From JANXQG01 sp037147235 (GTDB lineage Bacteria > Planctomycetota > Planctomycetia > Pirellulales > Thermoguttaceae), in contig JBAWVO010000056.1 of assembly GCA_037147235.1 (NCBI GenBank), positions 1 to 26,788 on the forward strand: a DNA stretch of 26,788 bases, in the 5' to 3' direction. Below the pieces are notes generated by a model. The model saw only the letters and a list, made by a program, of their open reading frames with translations. It made no database searches and was not told the DNA's origin. The stretch's first letter is position 1; each line of letters begins with the position of its first letter. Below are positions 9,501 to 16,400 of this stretch, one piece after another. A program made the translations under genes and the position numbers.

Positions 9501-9768
9501 CTACGTGGTTCGCGCCGGGGTTTTTGCTCCCGACGGAAAGTGCTTTGTCACGGCCAGTGAAGACGGAACCATCAAGATTTGGGATGCGGTGACAGGCATC
9601 GAACGGTTCACTCTCAAGGGGCACGAAAGCGGGGTGCTTTCCCTTGCTTTTTCTACCGACGGAACGACCCTTGCTTCGGGTGGCCGAGACGGCGACATCC
9701 GCATCTGGCGAACACAACCGGCAAATATCCTCGGGCTTGCTCCCAGCAAGGCAAAATCAGGATTATAA
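6538..9768 (+). CDS. Zinc-ribbon Ser/Thr receptor kinase with coiled coil and WD40 domain
   Basis: 1076 aa. Start at MSGIQTRCPNC, with GGAGG 8 nt upstream; the ATG at 6511 lacks such a site. Domains: MJ0042-type zinc ribbon (Cys 8, 11, 28, 31); Hanks kinase at about 84-350 with GSGAYGTVYK, Lys114, HRDIKPANV at 206, DFGMARR at 226 and MSPEQ; a TM helix at about 373-396; a coiled coil at about 398-540 built from three 28-residue repeats; and a WD40 region at about 600-1070, with clear repeats ending in ARVWDLK, FLWDVN, KIWDAV and RIWRTQ. Kinase plus C-terminal WD40 is common in planctomycetes. By topology the WD40 propeller should be extracytoplasmic and the kinase cytoplasmic. The gene for a GYF_2 protein starts 17 nt after the stop. 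Confidence 0.93.
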   Translation: MSGIQTRCPNCHKTYRVSESRLGQKAQCKNCSQTFTLAMAADQTTCTPSEESEMAGRQSPLVPLAATPPPGMSKTGTATAPLDRFEILGELGSGAYGTVYKARDNQLDRLVALKTPRLGVLSSEADAQRFLREARAAGNLRHPNIVPIYDAGRLGDSCFIASGFIEGQTLAKRIDDEEKLPQREAAELIQKLALALHYAHSKRIIHRDIKPANVMIDSDNEPLVMDFGMARRYEGEVLRTMEGVHLGTPAYMSPEQHAGKSHLADARSDQWALGVMLYEMLAGQRPFQAPSVIQMSYAVRETEPERPRSLEKSIPRDLETICLKCLQKEPGNRHASCRHLAEDLGRWLRDEPIAARPIGQMERCWRWCRRNPAVAALSVSAGLLLVLAVTVTTIAYFREVELHHNTQAALDAAELAGKNEAVALRDAERERKVAIRERDAAEEARKNLSVALKEVEQQKEIAIKQRDAAEQARTKETVALKQAEEQKLIAIKEGDRATKSSNEAIAAEKVAEKNLLDADAQRAQAQKDERKSRRHLYAAEMQQAQQAWDSGDLARVEQMLARQVPKSPALEDLRAFDWHYLAAQVGFRGRSKSPIKANILHHRSPVYHVAVSADGETAISLGRDKIARVWDLKTLHQKGLCVLPKDLKWTGGGSHQKFDLVTPFVTIAPKELPHDIQLEVQLEVTPFVLSPDCTRLAAATLLIQKKATERNAFPVVVVVVDYKEKDHPANPRVFLWDVNAAREVAALPYYTPPLVFSPDGKWLVATEFLKPELERNGKKSHPCRVVLLNAATGQKQTHVPVDGCMVSEVLLSRDSRMLAVVECYPSSPSKKGSQSHNKTGKGDRSDTEVVGGSTVFWRVADAHGPPERLGMLPFRIEAGVFSPNGDVFIGCTKDGKGYIWNSANDTTKELVGFDGNRVELSADGTVLAAWHGFSFADLENEVEPSDNNKRAPRERAAAKKELALQSHCSVQLWDVARKEMRAVLSGHRYVVRAGVFAPDGKCFVTASEDGTIKIWDAVTGIERFTLKGHESGVLSLAFSTDGTTLASGGRDGDIRIWRTQPANILGLAPSKAKSGL
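7801..8052 (+). repeat. Three 84-bp coiled-coil repeats
   Basis: Units begin at 7801, 7885 and 7969, each with GTGGC(A/G) coding for VAL. Each encodes 28 residues (four heptads) of the type VALxxAExxKxIAIKxxDAA. They lie just after the membrane segment and form a stalk between the membrane and the WD40 domain. Confidence 0.85.
8679..8696 (+). repeat. AGT trinucleotide microsatellite (6 copies)
   Basis: Six perfect AGT units inside the WD40 kinase gene encode a run of six valines in a predicted beta strand. Copy-number change would add or remove whole codons, so it would change the protein without breaking the frame. Confidence 0.9.
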
Positions 9769-9785
9769 GACCAGGAGGGCATGAA

Positions 9786-11753
9786 ATGACTAACGACTGG
9801 TATCTTCTGCGAGAAGGCACAACAGCCGGACCGTACTCGGCCACAGAGTTGCGGAAATTGGTGGTCAACGGGCACATCGCTCCAGATGATTGGGTGCGAC
9901 GGGACGATCAAGGGCCTTGGGGACTGGCGAGCAGAGTTAAAGGGCTTTTCGGCGATACCGCGCGTGACACTCCCACGACGTATTCGCAATCCACCGTAAC
10001 CGCCGCTATTCGCGTACCCAGCGGCGCGGTAACTCTGGCGGTGAGTGAGGTGCAGACAATGGCAATCGCACCGTTAGCCGTTCCTGCCAACGTAGCGGAA
10101 TCGCCCGCCCTTCGATTTCTTGGTCTCTTTGGCAGGATGCCCTATGTCCTCTTGGTCGGTCTCCTGGCGGCGGCTTTCTGCACGGTGCTGGTATTCCATG
10201 GTATGAATACTGGTGGCGGTGGCCTTGTCGGCGAAGAAGGGGTTGATGGCAAGGAGGAAGAGACCGCAAATGGGAACGTCTCGATGCCTGAAAGCGCAGC
10301 GGAAAAGGGTGACGCAAATTCGCGTTCAGCCGGAGCATCTCCGACTGGCCAGCCTCCCGAAATCCCGGTCAAGACTTCCAAGGAGGCTATTGAGGGCGCA
10401 AAAAGGCAGCAGCTACCTAAGCGCAGCGGCAGTGAGGCCGTTTTGAACGTAGCGGACGCTGCGTCAAAGAAAGCACAGGCCGAGCCTCCCCGACAGGATC
10501 TGGCCAGCCGTAAAAGTTCGCAAATCGTTTCAATTAAAGAACCCGTTCATCCGCCGGAGTTGGCGAAAGAAATAGTGCCGAAACCTCGGGATCCACTACC
10601 TCCGGACACCGAGAGTGAGGAACTTGAGCAACGGCTGGCCCGGCTCACAGAACTCTACGGTCAACAAAAGAAAATGTTAGCGGACCGGAAGACTGGGGCG
10701 AAGCGGCTGGCCGAATTGGATGGTGAGCAGAAACAATTGCAGGCAAATCTAATCCAGCGCGATATAGGGATACAGAATATCCGCTCGCAAATCGATGCGA
10801 TTAACGCGGAGAAGAGTGCGCGGGTGGCCCAATTCTACCAGGCGATGCGCAACCAAGCGGTCTCGCCGCAATCGATCCAGCCGCCAGTCACGCCGCAGTT
10901 AGACCAGCGTCTACAGGTTTTGATGGCGCAAGGGTTGGTCATCGAGGCACCGATTCCAACCCTCAGAAACAGTTTAGACCAGGTGGAGGCTAAGCTCGCA
11001 GTAATCAAGAAACTCATGCAAGAATTAGAAAAAGATCTCGAACGATCAATTCCTGAAATACTCTGGCTCTGTGATCCTTTCGGCCGATTTCCCCGCCAAT
11101 CACATCTGCAATGCAGAAGGCTCTGCTCGCTATGGATTGCCGTGGACCAGTCTCATTGGCTGCCATTCCTGGCGCGAGGCTTTGCCTATGCGGACGTGGG
11201 AGAGCACGAGTTGGCGATACAGGATCTAGACAAGGCAGGACAACTTGAGCCGCGACTTGCTGCGTTCGTTGCCGGTGGCAGAGCATTGGTATTTGCTCGC
11301 TCCAAGTCACCACGGGCAACCACCGAGTTTGCCAAGGCGAAAAAGGCGTTCAAGCTTAAGCTGGCCATCGGCGATTTGTTTTTGGGACATGTAGCCGCCG
11401 CACAAGGCCACGATACTGCCGCCGAGCAGTCTTTTCGCCGTGCGGTAGTCATGGACAAAAGCTGCCCACAGGCCTATGAGTCCCTGGCATTCTTTCTGGC
11501 TACTCGGCGTGCAATTGACGGCGGGAGCCGGAGGCGCGCGATACAGGACGCAATGACCGCTTGCAAATTGACCGAATATCGAGAGTGGGTATACCTCGAC
11601 ACGCTAGCCATCGCTTGTGCGGCAAACGAGGATTTCAAGTTAGCGGCTGGTTGGGCGCGAAAGTCCATTGATTGCGCCCCTCCCCAGTTTCGGACCCTGT
11701 TAAAAGAACGCCTGAAATCGTACGAGCAGAATAAGCCCTGCAAGCCGGAATGA
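9786..11753 (+). CDS. GYF_2-domain membrane protein with coiled coil and TPR-like C-terminus
   Basis: 655 aa. The start chosen is MTNDWYLLREG at 9786, with AGGAGG 7 nt upstream; the frame extends further upstream but only as an overlap with the kinase gene. A GYF_2 (DUF4339) domain covers about residues 1-52 (WYLLREGTTAGPYSATELR). One TM helix lies at about 118-140, then a Lys/Pro/Ser-rich linker, a coiled coil around 270-350 (EELEQRLARLTEL) and another near 410. The last 220 residues have TPR-like helix pairs (ARGFAYADVGEHELAIQDL, AAEQSFRRAVVMDKSCPQAYESL). It follows the WD40 kinase by 17 nt, so the two are co-transcribed. GYF_2 and TPR are both interaction modules; it is probably a membrane scaffold for the kinase. 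Confidence 0.88.
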   Translation: MTNDWYLLREGTTAGPYSATELRKLVVNGHIAPDDWVRRDDQGPWGLASRVKGLFGDTARDTPTTYSQSTVTAAIRVPSGAVTLAVSEVQTMAIAPLAVPANVAESPALRFLGLFGRMPYVLLVGLLAAAFCTVLVFHGMNTGGGGLVGEEGVDGKEEETANGNVSMPESAAEKGDANSRSAGASPTGQPPEIPVKTSKEAIEGAKRQQLPKRSGSEAVLNVADAASKKAQAEPPRQDLASRKSSQIVSIKEPVHPPELAKEIVPKPRDPLPPDTESEELEQRLARLTELYGQQKKMLADRKTGAKRLAELDGEQKQLQANLIQRDIGIQNIRSQIDAINAEKSARVAQFYQAMRNQAVSPQSIQPPVTPQLDQRLQVLMAQGLVIEAPIPTLRNSLDQVEAKLAVIKKLMQELEKDLERSIPEILWLCDPFGRFPRQSHLQCRRLCSLWIAVDQSHWLPFLARGFAYADVGEHELAIQDLDKAGQLEPRLAAFVAGGRALVFARSKSPRATTEFAKAKKAFKLKLAIGDLFLGHVAAAQGHDTAAEQSFRRAVVMDKSCPQAYESLAFFLATRRAIDGGSRRRAIQDAMTACKLTEYREWVYLDTLAIACAANEDFKLAAGWARKSIDCAPPQFRTLLKERLKSYEQNKPCKPE

Positions 11754-11856
11754 TGCGTGAAGCACGGCCTTTGCAGCGCGAGTTTCTGCGGAATGTGACG
11801 GGATCTACTACGCTTAAACTTCGGCTCACCAACCTTACATGCGAGGACTTCTCACG

Positions 11857-13095
11857 ATGCGAAAGAGATACTGCCATACGTCGCCAGCCTTCCTCGGGGC
11901 CTTGGCGTTCTTGTTGCTTTCATCCGTGAACCGCATATCCAGTCCTGGCAATCATGCCGGAGCCACCGAACCCGAGGTGGAGAAAATGGGCGATCTACTG
12001 GACGAGGGGCTGAAGCCCGGGGATGAGCCGTTGGAGACCGCCCGTCGGCTTTACGCAACCATTAAAGTCGCGGACGCCGGCCCTAGACTGCACCACGCCT
12101 GGGGACTAGTTTGTCTGAAGCACGCAGAGGACAAAGAAGCATTAGAGCAGTTCCGCCTTGCGGCGAAATCCCGCAAGATGCTCTGGCCGCCGGCATGGGA
12201 GGCTCTGATTCGAGCCCAAGTTGCGAACCAAGAGTATCCGGCTGCCCTGGAAGATCTCGTTCGATTGGCAGAGCGTTTGGACGAACCTGAGTCCAGGCAG
12301 GCAGACGAATCGATGCGAAGGAGCAGCGCCGCCTGGATGGGCCGCATGATTGCCTACCTACAGCAATTGCTTGACCCTCCGCAGGCCCTCCCCGAGCCCG
12401 TTGTGAAATACGATGCTCGAATTGTCGTTATTCTCGATGACCAATTGTTGGCCGCTTACGGCGAGGGCAAGCGACAGTTGCTGCAATACAGAGGAGCGGT
12501 TACAGGCCAGCACCCCCAGCCGCCAGGTTTGGGCAAGACCGAACCCAAGACGCAGCAACAGCGAGAAACGGAGAGGGCTGCGCGCGCGGAAGCAATCGCT
12601 TCCGAAAAAAATCACAAGGCCCAAGGAGTGAAGGGCTCGCGTGATGAGGCATTTCAGCGCCGATTGGCGACCTTCGATGTGCAACTTCTGAACCTAGCGA
12701 ATCAGTATGCCGAGTGCCTTAAGCAAGCCAACGATGCCGTCACCGTTATAAGTCAAGCCCTTCAGCCACGCGATGTCCCCGCGGCAAGACACAAACTTGA
12801 AGTAGCGAATCGTCGTGCAACTAGCATAAGCGACCAGATCAATGTGGTTCGCCAATCACGACAACAGCTTCTGTCAAGTGCCAGCCCCGGTCAGCAGCCT
12901 CTTGTCGCCAAAGGTGGGCCAGTCGCAAAGGGGAATAAACGAATTGCGCAGATAAAACGTGGACCCGACCGCCTCGCGGATGTCGCCCGGGCCAAAGAGC
13001 GAATTCCTGTTATACCAAAGCTTCTAAGTTCGTATTTCCCCCTCGATTTCGAGAAAGAGAAAAACCAAATCATCGCTTCCTGCGCACATCACTAA
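11857..13095 (+). CDS. Exported helical protein, family not recognised
   Basis: 412 aa. The start chosen is MRKRYCHTSP at 11857, with GAGGA about 10 nt upstream; an in-frame ATG at 11839 has no ribosome site. Basic N-terminus followed by a hydrophobic core (AFLGALAFLLLSSV): a signal peptide or anchor. Residues about 35-160 look TPR-like (HAWGLVCLKHAEDKEALEQFRLAAKS). The central part is Gln/Glu/Lys-rich and coiled-coil-like, and the basic C-terminus is Lys/Arg-rich. It lies 103 nt after the GYF_2-TPR gene in the same direction and may belong to the same transcript. No conserved domain recognised, so no function is assigned. Confidence 0.75.
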   Translation: MRKRYCHTSPAFLGALAFLLLSSVNRISSPGNHAGATEPEVEKMGDLLDEGLKPGDEPLETARRLYATIKVADAGPRLHHAWGLVCLKHAEDKEALEQFRLAAKSRKMLWPPAWEALIRAQVANQEYPAALEDLVRLAERLDEPESRQADESMRRSSAAWMGRMIAYLQQLLDPPQALPEPVVKYDARIVVILDDQLLAAYGEGKRQLLQYRGAVTGQHPQPPGLGKTEPKTQQQRETERAARAEAIASEKNHKAQGVKGSRDEAFQRRLATFDVQLLNLANQYAECLKQANDAVTVISQALQPRDVPAARHKLEVANRRATSISDQINVVRQSRQQLLSSASPGQQPLVAKGGPVAKGNKRIAQIKRGPDRLADVARAKERIPVIPKLLSSYFPLDFEKEKNQIIASCAHH

Positions 13096-13168
13096 GTCGC
13101 CATGATGAACTTTCCCACTTTTCTTGAATCGGCCAGGAAATCAATTGCAGAACGACTTTGGCGGACAC
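13070..13168 (-). pseudogene. Relic of an FHA-kinase 5' end
   Basis: Read on the minus strand from GTG at 13168, the sequence encodes VSAKVVLQLISWPIQEK, matching VSAKVVLQVISGPIQGK at the start of the FHA-kinase (6290). On the plus strand, 13119-13170 matches 6241-6292 at 47 of 52 bases. After residue 17 the similarity ends, and the frame runs to TGA at 13070. It overlaps the end of the preceding plus-strand gene. No FHA core remains, so it cannot work as an FHA protein. A tiny expressed peptide cannot be excluded. Confidence 0.75.
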
Positions 13169-13411
13169 GGAATCGGCCAAATTCTTGCAGAGGGGCGATT
13201 CTTGCTGGACTGCCCCTCTACTATATCAAAAGTGCGTTGCAATGTATAATCAGTGGAAGAGTGTCCGGCAAAGGATGGGCAAAGCCAACACGACTTAGCT
13301 CGCCGCCTTGACTTTCATTCGAGAACCCCCTCGGTTTTTTGGGGAATTTCCACAAAACCTGCCTGTATGACCGAAGTATATAGGGGATGGATAACGGCAG
13401 AAGGTAGCGCG
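13096..13411. promoter_or_regulatory. Intergenic region upstream of the FGE-type receptor kinase
   Basis: This 316-bp gap holds most of the FHA relic, a hairpin at 13189-13219, and a segment at 13299-13358 resembling 6422-6482 upstream of the WD40 kinase. TTGACT at 13308 looks like a -35 box, but no acceptable -10 lies at the right distance. The promoter is expected here but cannot be placed. Confidence 0.55.
13189..13219. terminator. Hairpin, possible terminator or operator
   Basis: AGAGGGGC and GCCCCTCT form a perfect 8-bp stem with a 15-nt loop, 94 bp after the stop of the exported helical protein. No T-run follows (ACTATATC), so intrinsic termination is not proven. Confidence 0.35.
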
Positions 13412-16400
13412 ATGCCAATCAAAGTCGCATGTCCGAACCCCGATTGTAAAGCGGAGTATCAGGTTCCGCAGGATCGGCTGGGCAAAAGTGCCAAGTGCAG
13501 CCAGTGCGGGCTGACGTTCACGCAGCTCATTTCGGCTGACGAAACCGCTGCGCCCAATAGAAGAGTTCCCGCGGCAGTACCTTCACCCAATAAAAGCCTT
13601 TTATGGGCCGCGCCGCTAGAAAGCCCGCCACCCAAGCCGGCCGGCGGGTCTGCCGGCCGTCGACAGGCCGCCGCAGTGGAACTGCCCGCCAAGATCGGCC
13701 AGTACCAGATCAAGCGTCTGTTGGGGGCTGGCGCGATGGGGCGTGTCTACCTGGCCCACGACCCGCACCTCGATCGCGACGTAGCCATCAAGGTTCTGCC
13801 CAGCGGGTTAACCGACGACGAGGAGCGGGTCAGCCGCTTCCTCCGCGAGGCCCGGCTGACCGCCAAGGTCCAGCATCCCAACACGGTGGTCATCTATCAA
13901 GTCATGGTGGAAGAGGGGCTGGCCTCGATTGCGATGGAACTGGTGGATGGCGGCTCGCTGGACGATATCGTCGAAAAGCAGGGCCCGATGCCGTGGCGGG
14001 AGGCTACCCGAACGATTCGTGACGCCGCTGCCGGCCTGGGTGCCGCCCATGAGATGGGCCTGGTGCATCGCGACGTCAAACCGGCCAACCTAATGCGCAC
14101 TTGCAAGGGGACCGTCAAGGTCGTCGATTTCGGCCTGGTCCGCGCGATGCAAAGCACCTCACAGCTCACGCAACTGGGGACGATCCTGGGTACGCCAACC
14201 TATATGGCTCCCGAGCAATGGACGGGCCAGGAAGCCAATGCCCGTAGCGACTTGTACTCGTTGGTTTGCACGTATTACTATCTCTTGACCGGTCAGGAGC
14301 CGTTCGCGGCGGCTTCCATTCCGGCATTGGGCTACCAGCACCGCTACGAGCCGTTTCCCGATGCCCGGAAGCTCGTCTCCGATCTTCCCACGGCCGCTTG
14401 CCGCATTTTGGCCCGAGGCACGGAGAAAGAGCCCGTGGCACGGTTTCAAACAGCGGCGGAGTTGATCGCGGCGATGGATGAGTTGTTGGCCATGAAGGTC
14501 GAGGAGGAATATGAGGAGTTGCTCGATCGAGAGAAGATTTTGGACGCTACGGTGCCCGAAGAACGGCCAGCCAGCGAGCCGCAGCCTGCAATAGCGTCGC
14601 AGGTGTGCCTTGACGAGATCCTCGACGTGCAGGTGTGCTTTGACGAAATCCTCGACCTACAGGAGATAGCCCGTCCGACGGCACACGAAGAACAGCCGGC
14701 AAGCAAGTGGCAGCCGCTGGTATTCTCGCCACCGAACTTCGACGAGATAATCGACGAGGCGGGGATAGTCAACCCGGCCTCGGGCGCGACGGCCCCCAAA
14801 GATCCGCTGGCAAGCGAGTGGCAGACTGTGGCACCCCAGCAGTCCGCTCGGCACAGCCAAGTGCCGGCGTGCGTTCGATTCGCTCCAACGAATGGCAGAC
14901 CCCAGCAATCCGCTCGGCACAGCCAAGTGCCGGAGGAAACATCTGCGCCGGTGGAAACGGAATTGGATTGGCTCGGGAACTGGATCTGGCTCGGGATGAA
15001 GATCCTAATAAGCCTGACCTCGGCTGGTATGATCCTGATAGCCATCATCGGTTGGATAACGGGTGGTGACAAGGCAACGCCCTACCAACTAACGCCAGTG
15101 CCAGTGCTTGAAGAAACTACGCTTGACCTGAAGCTGGATCTCGTCTTGATCCCCGCCGGTTCCTTCACGATGGGCGACGCGAGCGATAAGCCCGCCCACA
15201 AGGTGACGATTACAAAACCGTTTTACCTGGGCAAGTATGAGGTAACGCAGGAGCAGTGGGAAGCGGTGATGGGCAACAACCCCAGCAACTTCAAGGGTCC
15301 GAAGAACCCGGTAGAATGTGTTAGTTGGGACGACTGCCAGCAGTTCCTTGTCAAGCTCAACGCGAAGGCAGGCGGACAAGGGGGCAAATTCGTATTGCCT
15401 ACGGAGGCGCAATGGGAATATGCGTGTCGAGCGGGAGGCACGGGCAAGTTTTGTTTTGGGGATGATGAGGCCCGGCTGGGAGACTATGCATGGTACAGTG
15501 AGAACTCGGGCAGCAAGACGCATCCGGTAGGTGAGAAGAAGCCGAATGCCTTTGGGCTATATGACATGCACGGGAACGTATTGGAGTGGTGCCAGGATTG
15601 GAATGGTACGTATGGGGCGGGGGTGACAGATCCTAGTGGTCCTACAACGGGCTCGAGCCGCGGGCAGCGTGGCGGCGGCTGGTACTTCAGCGCCGGGCTC
15701 TGCCGGTCGGCGGACCGTTACGGGTCCGCGCCTGGGCACCGTATCTACTACCTAGGCTTGCGTGTCGCCCGAGTTCCGGCGGACACGGGCAACGAGCCAC
15801 GGTTGACGGAGCAGCTCAAAATCAAGCCGATCCCCCCGCAGACCGTTGAAGCGGGAAAGCGGTTGCAACTGGCCATGACGCTAGAAAATCACGATTCTTG
15901 GCGGGGGAAGTTGCGCTATGGTTTGGCCCGTCAGCCGCCGCCCGGCACGACTATCAACCCGCAGTCGGGCGAGTTTTCCTGGACACCGCCGCCGGACCAA
16001 GCCACCGGCAATTACAATGTGACTGTATCGGTCCAAGCAACGGGCGGTCAGAAGGCGCAGACGACCTTTGTAATCACCGTGAAGCCAGTGCTTGAAGAAA
16101 CTACGCTTGACCTCGGCAACGACGTGAAGCTGGATATGGTCTTGATCCCCGCCGGTTCCTTCACGATGGGCGACGATAGCGAGAAGCCTGTCTACAAGGT
16201 GACCATTACGAAGCCATTTTACCTTGGCAAGTACGAGGTGACTCAGGAGCAGTGGGAGGCGGTCATGGGCAACAACCCAAGCATCTTCAAGGGGCCGAAG
16301 AACCCGGTAGAATGTGTTAGTTGGGACGACTGCCAGCAGTTCCTTGTCGAGCTTAATGCAAAGACAGGCGGGCGTGGGGGCAAGTTCGTATTGCCTACGG

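Noticed and set aside
9579..9785. N-terminal extension of the GYF_2-TPR protein inside the kinase gene
   Set aside because: It would overlap the WD40 kinase by 190 bp. The GYF_2 domain begins exactly after the ATG at 9786, which has an AGGAGG site.
13308..13336. Sigma-70 promoter from TTGACT upstream of the FGE-type kinase
   Set aside because: At the right spacing the -10 position reads TCGGTT, far from consensus.
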